Source: Paenibacillus sp. BK033
Lineage (GTDB): Bacteria; Bacillota; Bacilli; Paenibacillales; Paenibacillaceae
Length of the DNA: 64,000 nt
Direction of reading: 5' to 3'
NCBI RefSeq assembly: GCF_004345425.1
Contig: NZ_SLVP01000003.1
Span: 345,975-409,974 of the forward strand
Below are positions 16,701-25,451 of the stretch, piece by piece (the stretch's first letter is position 1; the number at the start of each line of letters is the position of its first letter). Position numbers and translations under genes: made by a program. The notes beneath the pieces were generated by a model that had not been told where the DNA came from, made no database searches, and worked only from the letters and a program-made list of their open reading frames with translations.

Positions 16701-19700
16701 TTCCTTCGGAGGCTCGACATCCGCTGCGTTGCGGAAGCCCATAAAGCCGTCTTTATTGGCTCCGTCATACTTAAAGCCTTGGTAGAAGGAAACATCCATT
16801 TTGTCGTTCGTAGGATCCTTCACTTTAACGGACAGAACCGCGTTGCGGTCAGTACCCGTTGCAGCATCCGTTGGCGACACCAGCTCCGGCTTGAGCGGAT
16901 TCTCGTCCGGTACGGAGAAGGTAACTTCCTTCACGGCTACGTTGCCGACTTTATCGGTTGCCTGGACTTTGAATACATGCTCTCCGCCCGTCAAATCCTT
17001 GGAGGCCGTTGCATACGGGATTGCGATTGGCGTCTCGTCGAGCCACACCTGTACTTTATCCACGCCGGACAACGCGTCTTGAGCGGCAGCGTCAATCGTG
17101 AACGCACCGCGGTATTCTTTTCCGTCTTGAAGAGTGGTTGTAACAGCCGGCGCGGTATTATCCACCTTCACAACGGCAGCTTTCTCTCCATATTGGGAGT
17201 GGCTCACCTTCACGGTATGCTCACCGTCGGACAGCTTTGTTGTATCCAGCGCATAAGCCTTCGATGCAAGCAGCTCATCCGGAATAACAAAGTTGAAATC
17301 TACAACCGGATTTTTGCCGGCACTGTCGCCCATCGGGATAACGGTATCCCGGTTTTTGTAACGATCGTCAAAGATTTCCGTACCGTCCGCAAATACAAGT
17401 CTTACATTACGTACGGTGAAATCATCCTTGTTCTCTTCCGGGCGGTCATCAAACGGCGATGCCTTTGTACCTGCACGGATGGAGATAATGTTGCTTCCGC
17501 CCTTCAGGCGTTCCGCCGCGATGGGTACCGTCAGCGTTGTATACGTGTTGATCGGATCCAGGAAGATCGACAGAATTTCGTCTCCCATTGTAACGCCGTT
17601 CTTAAAATAGTAGTTAACGCCGTTCGCTTCGAAAGCGAAGTAGGCATCCTGCTCGACCGCGCTGTACGTTCCTTCTGTCGCTTCAGTCTGGTCGATGGAC
17701 AGATGAAGCTCCGAAGCAGGCGCACTCTCCGCTGTTGCCTTCAGCACCTTAATGCCGCCAAGGAAATCCCCGTCTTTGACATTCAGGCGCAGCGGCGAAT
17801 GATCCGTATTGCCAGTCACGTTTGTGCGGTATTTATCTGTCGTTACTTCATTCTGGCCATCTGAGATAACGTAATAATACTCGATGTAATCGCGGCCGAT
17901 CAGCTCCGGCGAGTAGATCGTGTAGTGATACAGCGTGTCGTCAAAGCTTTCTGCCAGGTAACGCTTCGTATATTGCGCATCCAGGTTGCTCTTGTAATAG
18001 AGAGCTACGGATTTAACATTGTTCTCGTCATGGGCTTCCGCTACGATCGAGAGGTTTTTCGATTTGTCGATTTCCGGCGTTGCCGTCAAATCCTTATAGG
18101 TAGGATTTAATGTATCCACCGGCGTCTTAACGGTAATGACAGGTACCTGAACCGGAGCTGCGGAGCCCGGTGTCGCCGCTTCCGTACCGGCGCTGTATTT
18201 GACCATCTGCGTGCTGCCGGTTGGCGAATATTTGTAGAAAATCCCTTTGTTCGCAACTGTCTCCGCGTCCGTGTCGTAATAAACGGCCGAGATTTCCGTC
18301 TTCGTATTCGATGCAATAACAATGCCGCGTCCGCCGCCGTTTGCCATGCCGTCGCTGTACATCTTGACGATATCCGTGCCTTCTACAAGATTCGTGCCGT
18401 AGTTAGCGTTGAAGTCGGCAACGGTTTTTTGCTTGTTCTGGCTGTTGATGACCCAGAACACCAGCGTCTTTTTCGAAGGAATAAGCAGGTCCTCCGAATC
18501 CGTCGGCCAGACCACATCGGCATCCGGTCCCGAAGCGGTATAACGGTATTGGATCTTGTAGTCTTTAAAGTTAACGGTTTTGTCCGTGTTGTTGTAGATC
18601 TCGACAAACTCGTAGCCGTCCGCCGTACCTACGTTTGTGGAGTCCGGAACAATCTCCGTCACCATCAAAGGTGAAAGCTTCGAATAATCTACGTTGCCAA
18701 GCTCAATCGTTATCGTGAAGGTGTTCGATTTGACCGTATCGGTACCGTCGCTTGCTTGAATGTAATATTGCAGCTGGGAGTCGGTAAAAGCTTCCTTCGG
18801 AATGTTCGCCGAGAACACGTCGTTGTCTCCGGCTGTCATTGAAATGGAAGTGTATTCTGCCGAATCGCCAAGTTTATAGTATAACGATGCTGTTACAGAG
18901 CTGCTGTCCGAGTCCACGATGGCTGCTTGTACCATCAGGTCACTATCGATGCTCCCGGATGCGGGTGGCGTATGCGTGATAACAGGCAGTTCATTAATGG
19001 CTGGAGCCGGTTGAAGCGGAAGCAGGGTTGCTTCGACATTACCCGGAGTTGCTGCATTAACGCCTGCGTTGACCAGCTTCATCTTGTTGGTGCCATCTAC
19101 CGGATATTGATAGAATATCCCTTTGTTCGCGACAGTCTGTTGATCTGTCTCATAAAATGCCTCGGAAATTTCCTTGCCCGTCTTCGATGCGATAACGATT
19201 TTGCGCTGGCCGCCGTTAGCCATACCGTCGCCGCCATCGATGCGGAACAGGTTTGTATTTTCTACAAGGGACGATTTATAGTTGGCGTTAAAATCTTCTG
19301 CTTTAAGATCTTTATTAGCCCCGTTCATGACCCATAATACAACGTTGCTTAGAGGAGGAATAACCGCCGTGCTTGGCAGCTCCCATATTCCGTCCGGCTT
19401 TGAAGAATCCGTATAACGATAGAGCAGCTTGTAATCACTTAATAAAATCGGACGAGTCGTATTGTTATACAGCTCGACAAATTCGTAAGCGTCCCAGTCT
19501 TTCCCGTCAACGTTTATGTTTGCACTATCCGGTACAAGCTCCGTAATAAGCATGGGAGGCACTTTCGAGTAATCAAAGTTATGCTGCTCGATTGCAACCG
19601 TGTATGTAGACGATTTTACATGGTTAACCGCATCCGCAGCTTCAATATAGTACTGCAGCTCGGTTCCCGTAAGAGAAGCTTTTGGAATAACCGCGGAAAA

Positions 19701-20528
19701 ATCCGAACCGCCCGTATTGCTCATCGGTACCGAGGTAAACGCAGCGTCGGACGGGTTCTTGTAAAAGACCGCCGCCGTAGCCGTGTCATCGGCATCCGTA
19801 ATTTGCGCCGTAATCGTAAGGTCCTGTTCACTGCTTCCTGCCGTTACCGGAGAATGGGTAATAACCGGAGCCTGGTTAACCGGGCCTTCAGGGAATTGGT
19901 AGTGAACCGTCGGAATTTGTCCTTGTGCCAGTGTGCCCGGAGTTGGAGCAGATTTCACTGCAAATTTATCGGTTGGCACGCCGCCTGCTGCTGGCAGCAT
20001 GTAGTGGTCGCCAAGACCGGCGCCAACATCTGTAGAGGCCGTGTAGCTGGAACTCGAAATTTCCGTTCCTTGGCTGTTTTTAATGACAACCGCGCGGTCA
20101 GCCGAGTTGGAAAATCCGTTAAAGCCTGTAACCTGGACGATCTGGCTGTCCGTCAGGTTTACGCCGTATTTGGCATTAAAATCAGTCAGAGCAAAGTTTT
20201 TGGGATTATACCAAAACACCATTGCTTGCTCCGGGTCCAACGTCTTCTCACCGAAGCTGAACGTTGCATCCGGCGAAGCTGTTGGGTCAGGATAACGGTA
20301 CAGGAATGTATAATCGTTCAAACGAATCGTTTTATTCGAGTTATTGTATACTTCGAAAAACTCGTAATCATCCGTACCCGCTACGTCAGGATGAATCTCG
20401 GAGACAAACAGCTCCGGCACGGTATTTTCTTCTGCAGCCGCAACAACGCCTACAGAGGACAACAAGCTCATGAGCATGCTTGCCAGCAGAATGCTAGAGA
20501 TCCATTTCTTGTATCTCTTGCTTACCAT
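13731..20528 (-). CDS. Giant SLH-anchored lamin-tail/metallophosphoesterase surface protein
   Basis: About 2,265 residues. After the signal peptide come three lamin-tail (LTD) domains, each opening with (L)xVxEIxPD...YEFxEIYNNT, alternating with Ig-like domains of the type (P)VITHTPxxxGSxxxDLxxxAxxxD. Further beta-sandwich domains lead to a calcineurin-like phosphoesterase core at about 1397-1650, with motifs SDTQ (about 1404), HTGDIVDEAD (about 1438), AGNHDVDHQ (about 1475) and SGHYHDSK (about 1593). Then follow an FN3 domain (about 1755-1840), a linker, a pre-SLH module (about 1870-2075) and three SLH repeats (about 2080-2265). It should act on the wall surface as a metal-dependent phosphodiesterase or nuclease-like enzyme; LTD domains commonly accompany secreted nucleases and phosphatases. 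The frame could open with GTG at 20540, but AAGGAG lies directly on that codon, so ATG at 20528 (AAGGAG eleven bases upstream) is chosen. Confidence 0.88.
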   Translation of the reverse strand: MVSKRYKKWISSILLASMLMSLLSSVGVVAAAEENTVPELFVSEIHPDVAGTDDYEFFEVYNNSNKTIRLNDYTFLYRYPDPTASPDATFSFGEKTLDPEQAMVFWYNPKNFALTDFNAKYGVNLTDSQIVQVTGFNGFSNSADRAVVIKNSQGTEISSSSYTASTDVGAGLGDHYMLPAAGGVPTDKFAVKSAPTPGTLAQGQIPTVHYQFPEGPVNQAPVITHSPVTAGSSEQDLTITAQITDADDTATAAVFYKNPSDAAFTSVPMSNTGGSDFSAVIPKASLTGTELQYYIEAADAVNHVKSSTYTVAIEQHNFDYSKVPPMLITELVPDSANINVDGKDWDAYEFVELYNNTTRPILLSDYKLLYRYTDSSKPDGIWELPSTAVIPPLSNVVLWVMNGANKDLKAEDFNANYKSSLVENTNLFRIDGGDGMANGGQRKIVIASKTGKEISEAFYETDQQTVANKGIFYQYPVDGTNKMKLVNAGVNAATPGNVEATLLPLQPAPAINELPVITHTPPASGSIDSDLMVQAAIVDSDSSSVTASLYYKLGDSAEYTSISMTAGDNDVFSANIPKEAFTDSQLQYYIQASDGTDTVKSNTFTITIELGNVDYSKLSPLMVTEIVPDSTNVGTADGYEFVEIYNNTDKTVNFKDYKIQYRYTASGPDADVVWPTDSEDLLIPSKKTLVFWVINSQNKQKTVADFNANYGTNLVEGTDIVKMYSDGMANGGGRGIVIASNTKTEISAVYYDTDAETVANKGIFYKYSPTGSTQMVKYSAGTEAATPGSAAPVQVPVITVKTPVDTLNPTYKDLTATPEIDKSKNLSIVAEAHDENNVKSVALYYKSNLDAQYTKRYLAESFDDTLYHYTIYSPELIGRDYIEYYYVISDGQNEVTTDKYRTNVTGNTDHSPLRLNVKDGDFLGGIKVLKATAESAPASELHLSIDQTEATEGTYSAVEQDAYFAFEANGVNYYFKNGVTMGDEILSIFLDPINTYTTLTVPIAAERLKGGSNIISIRAGTKASPFDDRPEENKDDFTVRNVRLVFADGTEIFDDRYKNRDTVIPMGDSAGKNPVVDFNFVIPDELLASKAYALDTTKLSDGEHTVKVSHSQYGEKAAVVKVDNTAPAVTTTLQDGKEYRGAFTIDAAAQDALSGVDKVQVWLDETPIAIPYATASKDLTGGEHVFKVQATDKVGNVAVKEVTFSVPDENPLKPELVSPTDAATGTDRNAVLSVKVKDPTNDKMDVSFYQGFKYDGANKDGFMGFRNAADVEPPKEVAPAGEQAMTDEDYSLIGSADGQYLTDDSTEKFPYQRFQVQLDPSVKDTDQIELSWKGKSLEGRKVSMYVWSPSKKQWISVDYKVAGAEDFTLGAWVTAGEFADNHTLQVMVQDELPASQENYDFSFAWMSDTQYYSESYPYIYEDIVNWIADNKEKNKIKYVIHTGDIVDEADKEIQWQRADKDMKVLEDANIPYGVLAGNHDVDHQLGAYDYYWNYFGEDRFKDQPTYGGSLDNNRGHYDLVSSNGNDFIMLYMGWGIRDSDIDWMNEVLAKYPDRKAILNFHEFLLVSGNRAPIADKIFEEVVQKNKNVFAVLSGHYHDSKLLVSELDDNGDGQADRKVYQMLSDYQGGPEGGQGYIKLLQFDIANDKMYVKTYSPYMDDYNFYDPSDTTKQEEFTLDVDLTPQVKRVSTDYMGVNVYSDQPIGKADQVTSGEQASVNWSGLNANTKYQWYAVAEDAFSGKTLSDIWSFKTGTSAADQTAPTWNNGSLTVSNIGKTSLNLSWTGASDDVGVTEYKVYKNNVELATVSGTTYNVTGLTADTSYSFKVEAGDASGKWSTNGPSATGKTTADSGTTPPVEVPGGGSGNGGQTPVKTSDGVSLEGTTNGSTLTVTAKALNQAIDMIAGQKGQTIEITADSTQAVSAELPARVLLEALKKAPNLTISVHIGVMSYDLPISALNLPATIGTDASIVIKIDPVDSTLSSTMKDKAAQSGVKLVGTPVEFSVILQSNGNTQEIHDFGKTYVSRTLDINQTLDASHSTAVMYNEATGTFTFVPATFKTANGHTIVTIQRNGNSIYAVAQLSKTFSDLSKHWAKADIELMASKLIVKGTSNDKFAPNAVVTRAEFAAMVVRALGISEDQAAASFKDVSSKDWFAGAVGAAVKAGIVKGYEGNSFKPNASITREEMAVMISRALAFTGKQPAGAASELNAFKDKASIEAWAKQAVAQAVEARIIEGKTGGNFAPDSKATRAEATVLLKRLLEYVDFI

Positions 20529-20565
20529 AATAGGAAACACTCCTTCTGAATGAATAGATAGGTTG

Positions 20566-21756
20566 TTACATCGTGAAGTCTGAAATCAGGCGTTCGATCA
20601 GCCAATAAAGCCCCATTAAACCAACCACCGAGGAGGTCGCATACGTCCACCAGATTTGACGGTTGCGTGAGCTTGTAATCAGCTTCCGGATCAACCACAG
20701 AATCGGTATGACGATCGCCAGTACAACGAGCTGGCCAATCTCAACGCCAAGATTAAAGGAGAAGAGCGGCAATGCAATGTTGCCCGACATCGTTCCGTGC
20801 AAAATCTCCGCAAAGCCAAAGCCATGCACCATCCCGAACAACACCGTGACGGCAATCTGCTTGCCTTGCAGCTGCGGGAATCTTTTGCGGAACATCGTCT
20901 CAAAAGCGACAAAGACGATACTGAGCGCAATAAGAGGCTCCACGATAAGCGGTGACAACGACGCCAGATCCATCGCGGATAGAACCAACGTGATGCTGTG
21001 TCCAACCGTAAAGGCCGAGACCAGCTTCAGCATCGTCCAGCCGCTTGTGCCCGAGGCAAGGATTAGCCCGCAGAGGAACAGCATGTGATCGGCGCCCGAC
21101 CAGATATGTTCCATCCCCATCGTCACGTAATCCTTCAGGGTGCTTGTCCACGTGGATGAAGCGGCTAATGGCTTCGAATCAGCATCACCTTGAGCGGTGC
21201 CCGCATCGGAGCTTGCCGCATCCGTTCCATGGTAGCCTTCCATCTGCAAAATATTGTTCGAGCTGTTAATCACCTGCACGATGGATTGCTTCCCCATCCG
21301 GATAGTTGCATAGCTGCGGTGATCGGGGTTTGTTCCGTCATAAAAGTTATATTGAACCATGTACCGGTCGACAGGCTCGGCGAAATCATAGTTGATGTCG
21401 ATCTCGATCATCGGCACTTTTGCTTTTTCGGTCTGTTTGGCTGCGAGTACAACTCCCGTGCCAACCTTGCTGTTGCCCGTGACGATAAGCTTGTCATGAA
21501 CGAGCGCGGTGAGCGCGTCGTTTTCACTGGACAGCTCGTCTTCTGAAAGCCTGCCGTCACCGTTGCCATCAAGTCGTGGCATAGCCTCAAGCAATTCCCT
21601 CTCCAGCAAGAACAAGCTGTATTCCAGGTTCTTATCCTTAACGGTAATATCCGAGAACCCCGTCGAGCTGAAATGCGCCTCGGCCGTTCCGCCCATTACG
21701 GTCAAAAACAGCCAAAATGCGGCTAGTACAACCCCAGCTTTTTTGTGTAATTTCAC
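20566..21756 (-). CDS. HupE/UreJ-family membrane protein with secreted N-terminal domain
   Basis: 396 residues. A signal peptide or first helix (about 5-27) precedes an extracytoplasmic domain (about 28-205) containing an EF-hand-like loop, DGNGDGRLSEDEL (about 62-74). A C-terminal bundle of six or seven membrane helices (about 205-390) carries the family's histidine motifs: GMEHIWSGADHMLF, FTVGHSITL and FGMVHGFGFAEIL. HupE/UreJ proteins are implicated in nickel or cobalt uptake for hydrogenase and urease; members with a large extracellular domain are of unknown specificity. It is followed after about 37 bases by the giant metallophosphoesterase gene on the same strand, so both are probably co-transcribed. 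GTG start at 21756, with GGAGGAG-like GAGGAG six bases upstream. A minus-strand TATAAT lies at 21829-21834 without a clear -35. Confidence 0.85.
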   Translation of the reverse strand: MKLHKKAGVVLAAFWLFLTVMGGTAEAHFSSTGFSDITVKDKNLEYSLFLLERELLEAMPRLDGNGDGRLSEDELSSENDALTALVHDKLIVTGNSKVGTGVVLAAKQTEKAKVPMIEIDINYDFAEPVDRYMVQYNFYDGTNPDHRSYATIRMGKQSIVQVINSSNNILQMEGYHGTDAASSDAGTAQGDADSKPLAASSTWTSTLKDYVTMGMEHIWSGADHMLFLCGLILASGTSGWTMLKLVSAFTVGHSITLVLSAMDLASLSPLIVEPLIALSIVFVAFETMFRKRFPQLQGKQIAVTVLFGMVHGFGFAEILHGTMSGNIALPLFSFNLGVEIGQLVVLAIVIPILWLIRKLITSSRNRQIWWTYATSSVVGLMGLYWLIERLISDFTM

Positions 21757-22218
21757 ATGTGTCTCCTCTCTCCCTATTGCTTGGCTTCCTTCTTCTCTCT
21801 ATCTATCGAATGCTAGGCATACTTAGCGATTATAGTTTTCAAGTGTTTGAGGAACGTAAATGGTAGATGAAGAAATTATTGAGAATGAGGAAAATCGTAG
21901 AATAAATGATTGGAGGATGTGCCGTTGCTGCGCGCTCGCAAGAGATTCGGAAGTAAGGCCGGAACGGACAAACAGGTGGCGATGCCGGGCTATTCGCGGT
22001 TCCTTAAGGTCCCTTAGGGACTTTAAGAGCTTTCTTCTTGCCTGTGCGAGCCGGGTTAAGGACCCTATAAGGACGCCGGGCCTATTTCAGCCCCCTTAGA
22101 GTCCTACCGACAGCCTGATAGACGGTTTCCAGCCCTTCACTGCCGGATTAGCTGCTTTTTCTAGAGTATTTCTAGCCTTACAGCCGGAAGCCAAGCAAGC
22201 GGCGCACCCCTCTTAGGC
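21757..22218. other. Non-coding region with palindromes upstream of hupE-like gene
   Basis: About 460 bases. The hupE-proximal part (21757-21860) is pyrimidine-rich and holds a minus-strand TATAAT (21829-21834). The distal part is GC-richer and carries the CTTAAG-type palindrome at 22003-22027 and a looser relative (GTTAAGGACCCTATAAGGAC, about 22053). Short frames here lack ribosome sites and coding character. Confidence 0.5.
22003..22027. repeat. CTTAAG-type 25-bp palindromic repeat, copy 1
   Basis: Arms CTTAAGGTCCC and GGGACTTTAAG separated by TTA form an 11-bp inverted repeat with one G-T pair. The same arrangement and length recur at 60019-60043 and, one base longer, at 60071-60096. Confidence 0.65.
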
Positions 22219-22265
22219 AAAAAAGAACCCCGCAAGCTGGAACAATCCAGCCTCACGGGGGCTCT
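22219..22265 (-). terminator. Rho-independent terminator of ald
   Basis: GAACCCCGCAAGCTGGA (22225-22241) pairs with the region 22246-22264, giving a long GC-rich stem followed on the minus strand by six T (22219-22224), immediately after the ald stop. Confidence 0.85.
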
Positions 22266-22266
22266 C

Positions 22267-23394
22267 TCACGCGATCGATGAGTTTAGCAGCTCGCTCACA
22301 TGGGTATAGCTCATTTGATGCGCGGCGGCGACGGCTTCATGGGTGACGCAGCCGTCCATGGCATTCACGCCGCGCCGGATCGGCTCGCTGCCGGCAAGCG
22401 CGGTGCGGACGCCGCGGTCGGCAAGCGCGAGCATGTACGGCAGCGTGGCGTTCGTTAGTGCCGCCGTTGCCGTATACGGCACGGCGCCCGGCATGTTGGC
22501 GACGGCGTAATGCAGGACGCCAAACCTCTCGAAGACCGGCTCGGCATGCGTCGTAATCCGGTCGATGGTCTCCACGCTGCCGCCCTGGTCAATGGCGACG
22601 TCTACGATAACCGAGCCTGCCGGCATGGCGCGGACCATGTCCTCCGTCACTAGCTTTGGCGCACGGGCGCCGGGAATCAGTACCGCTCCAATTACAAGAT
22701 CCGATTCGGCTACAGCCTCGGCGATTTGCCGGGAATGCGAGGCGAGCGTCTGCACCCGGCCGCCGAACCGGTCCTCCAGCACCCGCAGCCTATCGGCATC
22801 GCGGTCTATAATGGACACGTCGGCGCCAAGTCCAAGCGCAATCTGCGCGGCGCCCGTTCCTACAACGCCGCCGCCGATAATGGCGACGCGCCCTTTCCGC
22901 ACGCCGGGAACGCCGCCCAGCAGAATCCCTCTGCCTCCATGCACCTTTTCCAAAAACTGCGCTCCGACCTGAGCCGCCATTCTTCCGGCGATATCGCTCA
23001 TCGGGGTGAGCAGCGGCAGCTGCCCGCTTGCCAGCTGAACGGTCTCGTAAGCGATCGCCGTCACTTTATGCTGCACCAAAGCCTCGGTCAACTCCCGCTC
23101 CGCGGCCAGATGCAAATAAGTAAACAGCACCAGCCCTTCACGGAAATGCCGGTACTCTTCCTTCAGCGGCTCCTTCACCTTCACGACCATATCCCTTGAC
23201 CAAGCTTCATCCGCATCCGCCACAACTATAGCTCCAGCCGCCAGATACTGTTCATCCGAAAATCCTGAGGACGCTCCCGCTTCCGTCTCCACAAACACGC
23301 GATGCCCATGCCTCACGAGCTCATAAACGCCGCCGGGCGTCAGAGCAACGCGATGCTCCGAGCTTTTTCTCTCTTTCGGAACCCCAATCTCCAT
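22267..23394 (-). CDS. ald: Alanine dehydrogenase
   Basis: 375 residues, full length for Ald (about 370). The N-terminus [20 protein letters not shown] is the classical start of the alanine dehydrogenase/PNT family. Lys74 in KVKEP and His95 in YLHLA are at the positions of the known catalytic residues. The NAD-binding segment is [22 protein letters not shown] (about 170-191), and [12 protein letters not shown] lies in the C-terminal half. The enzyme reversibly deaminates L-alanine to pyruvate and ammonia with NAD. Start ATG at 23394 with GGGAGGG upstream. It is divergent from a PucR-family regulator gene with only 143 bases between them, which suggests control by that regulator (inference from position). 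It has its own strong terminator. Confidence 0.96.
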   Translation of the reverse strand: MEIGVPKERKSSEHRVALTPGGVYELVRHGHRVFVETEAGASSGFSDEQYLAAGAIVVADADEAWSRDMVVKVKEPLKEEYRHFREGLVLFTYLHLAAERELTEALVQHKVTAIAYETVQLASGQLPLLTPMSDIAGRMAAQVGAQFLEKVHGGRGILLGGVPGVRKGRVAIIGGGVVGTGAAQIALGLGADVSIIDRDADRLRVLEDRFGGRVQTLASHSRQIAEAVAESDLVIGAVLIPGARAPKLVTEDMVRAMPAGSVIVDVAIDQGGSVETIDRITTHAEPVFERFGVLHYAVANMPGAVPYTATAALTNATLPYMLALADRGVRTALAGSEPIRRGVNAMDGCVTHEAVAAAHQMSYTHVSELLNSSIA

Positions 23395-23441
23395 ATACGC
23401 TCCCTCCCTTTCTCCTTATCCACCTGCCGCTATGCGTTACG

Positions 23442-23471
23442 TTGCCTGCCGATTCTAACCTCTTGTATAAT
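23442..23471 (+). promoter_or_regulatory. Sigma-A-type promoter of the pucR-family gene
   Basis: TTGCCT (23442-23447) and TATAAT (23466-23471) are separated by 18 bases, about 65 bases upstream of the regulator start. It lies in the short divergent region shared with ald. Confidence 0.6.
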
Positions 23472-23537
23472 GTGAGAAAACCAATATCGAGGCCTATCGA
23501 AGAAAGATTCCCCCACTATTCCACGTTAGGGCGGTGA

Positions 23538-25157
23538 ATGTCCATGGTTGAAACGTTAATGCAGCTAACCGTTAGAGACATCCTGCAGCGCCCGCTGTTT
23601 CAGAAGGCGGAGGCGATCGCAAGCGAAGAAGCGCTGAGTCGCACCGTACGATGGGTCCACATTATGGAAGTTACCCAGATTGGCAAGCTTCTAAGCGGCA
23701 ATGAGCTGATCCTCTCTACCGGCATCGGCTGGCATGACGACGAGGAGCTAAGCCTATCCTTCCTCAGGCAGCTCATCGATTCCGGAGCCTCCGGCCTCTG
23801 CATCGAGCTCGGCACCTACACCAAAAAGCCATCCGATGCCATGATCGAGCTGGCTAAAAGCGAGAACTTTCCTCTCCTTTTTTTTCACGAGGAGGTTCGT
23901 TATATCGACATTACCCAAGACCTGCACGCTTACTTCATCGATCAGCATCACCGCATGGTCTACGAGCTCGAAGCACTCTCCACCAAGCTGAACCAGCTGC
24001 TGCTCTCCGGCAAAGGCATTGTGCCGCTGCTTAAGCTTCTCCACCACTCGACCGGCACCCAAGTCGCATTCTTCCCGCTAAATGCCGAAGCAGAGTTTGT
24101 TCCGCCTATGCCCAAAGCCAAAGCAGACAGCTTCTACGAGCAATGGATTTACGGCGAAATGTTTGCCACCCCCGACCAGAAGCGCGGTCTCGCGCACCGC
24201 CCGATTCTTGCCCTGGACCATCTGTTTGCCGATTTGCTGCTGCAGTCGGAGCAGGAGCTGAGCGAATTTCAGATTCTCGCTTTAGACCGCTGCGCTACCG
24301 CTGTCGCCCAAGAAATGATGCGTACCAAATATATGGAGGAGAGACGGCGCTACAAGGATGAAATGTGGGTGACGGATTGGCTGGGCGGCAAGCATGCCGA
24401 GAAGGAGGTCCGGGAGTATATCGGCTCGATTAAGCCCGCCGCCAAGCTGTACGGCTTGACCGTTTGCGTATTCCGTTTGAACGTGAAGCTGGCGGAGTGG
24501 AAGGAAGGCGAAGAGCTGCTTATCCAGAAAAACATGGTAGCCCGTGCCATCTTCGAAGGCGAAGGCTACTTTCTTCTCCCCGCTATTTTTCATGATCATA
24601 TCGTCTTTGTCCTTATCGATCAGATGAAGCAGCTCAAGTGGAAGGAGCGCCTCCTCCGCGCCATTGACCGCCTGAGAAGAACCGAACATAACCCGGATAC
24701 GGCCTTATTCGCGGGAACGATGGGCATCGGCAAATATGTAACCGATCTGTCCCGCGCCAAGGAGGGCTACGAGTCCGCGCAAGAGACGGTTGCCATCCAG
24801 ACGGATATCGGACCGCTGAGCTCGCCTTTTTTCAACGATCTGCACACGTACCGAATCATATCGGGTCTCAAGAAGACCGGAATGCTGCCCGCCCTCATCG
24901 AGGAATATATCGGCCCGCTGGCGCGGTACGATCAGGAGAAAAACGGGCAGCTGCTCAAGACGCTGAAGGTATTTCTCTCTCTGTCCGGCTCCAAGCAGGA
25001 TGCGGCCAAGGAGCTGTTTATCGTCCGGCAGACGCTTTATCATCGGCTCGAGAAAATAGCGTCGCTGTTAGGGGATGACTACCTTGTTGCGGACAAACGG
25101 CTGGCTATTGAGCTCGCATTACATGCATACGAATACACCTACGGAGCGATCCAGTAG
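23538..25157 (+). CDS. PucR-family transcriptional regulator
   Basis: 539 residues. The N-terminal PucR domain (about 8-130) begins LTVRDILQRPLFQKAEAIA and contains WVHIMEV and GNELILSTGIGW. The middle is a GGDEF-like CdaR segment (about 290-400), and the C-terminus (about 470-525) is the HTH_30 DNA-binding domain with SLSGSKQDAAKELFIVRQTL followed by HRLEKI. PucR of B. subtilis controls purine degradation; relatives control allantoin, hydantoin, pyrimidine and amino-acid genes. Here it is divergent from ald and converges with the pyrimidine operon, so either is a likely target. ATG at 23538 or 23544 (MSMVET); GGCGGTGA lies just upstream and fits the second slightly better. It ends eight bases from the stop of the converging small gene, with no terminator between them. 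Confidence 0.92.
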   Translation: MSMVETLMQLTVRDILQRPLFQKAEAIASEEALSRTVRWVHIMEVTQIGKLLSGNELILSTGIGWHDDEELSLSFLRQLIDSGASGLCIELGTYTKKPSDAMIELAKSENFPLLFFHEEVRYIDITQDLHAYFIDQHHRMVYELEALSTKLNQLLLSGKGIVPLLKLLHHSTGTQVAFFPLNAEAEFVPPMPKAKADSFYEQWIYGEMFATPDQKRGLAHRPILALDHLFADLLLQSEQELSEFQILALDRCATAVAQEMMRTKYMEERRRYKDEMWVTDWLGGKHAEKEVREYIGSIKPAAKLYGLTVCVFRLNVKLAEWKEGEELLIQKNMVARAIFEGEGYFLLPAIFHDHIVFVLIDQMKQLKWKERLLRAIDRLRRTEHNPDTALFAGTMGIGKYVTDLSRAKEGYESAQETVAIQTDIGPLSSPFFNDLHTYRIISGLKKTGMLPALIEEYIGPLARYDQEKNGQLLKTLKVFLSLSGSKQDAAKELFIVRQTLYHRLEKIASLLGDDYLVADKRLAIELALHAYEYTYGAIQ

Positions 25158-25165
25158 TTTAATAG

Positions 25166-25396
25166 TTACCCGGCATCGTTCCAACCGGAGGAAGCCAGCT
25201 GCTTCACCACCAGATTGGACATATATTTCCGGGCATCCGCGGAGAGCAGCTGCAGCACCGCGCTCTCCCCGCCGGGATGAACAAGCTCAATGGTTGCGCC
25301 GCTCAAATTCTCCACTACGTTATGAATTCTGAACTGCCTGCCGATATAAGCATCCAGCTTTTGCTTCTCTTCGAGAAACTCCTGGTAAGCGGACAT
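25166..25396 (-). CDS. Small conserved-looking protein of unknown function, end of pyrimidine operon
   Basis: 76 residues, soluble, no signal peptide. I do not recognise the family. It begins with a charged amphipathic helix (YQEFLEEKQKLDAYIG), then a predicted beta-strand segment (FRIHNVVENLSGATIELVHP) and a short C-terminal helix (SADARKYMSNLVVKQL). A very good ribosome site (GGAGGTG, nine bases before the ATG at 25396) supports translation. It follows dihydropyrimidinase by 55 bases on the same strand and is the last gene of the operon, so it may regulate or stabilise a pathway enzyme; this rests on position only. Confidence 0.7.
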   Translation of the reverse strand: MSAYQEFLEEKQKLDAYIGRQFRIHNVVENLSGATIELVHPGGESAVLQLLSADARKYMSNLVVKQLASSGWNDAG

Positions 25397-25451
25397 AAGT
25401 AAGCACCTCCGTTGAATGTCTTCCTCTTCCCGCCTGCATCCTTATCACTGC

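Noticed and set aside
21860..22099. 79-codon plus-strand frame in the gap before ald
   Set aside because: It runs through the palindromic repeat and has biased, low-complexity composition and no ribosome site.
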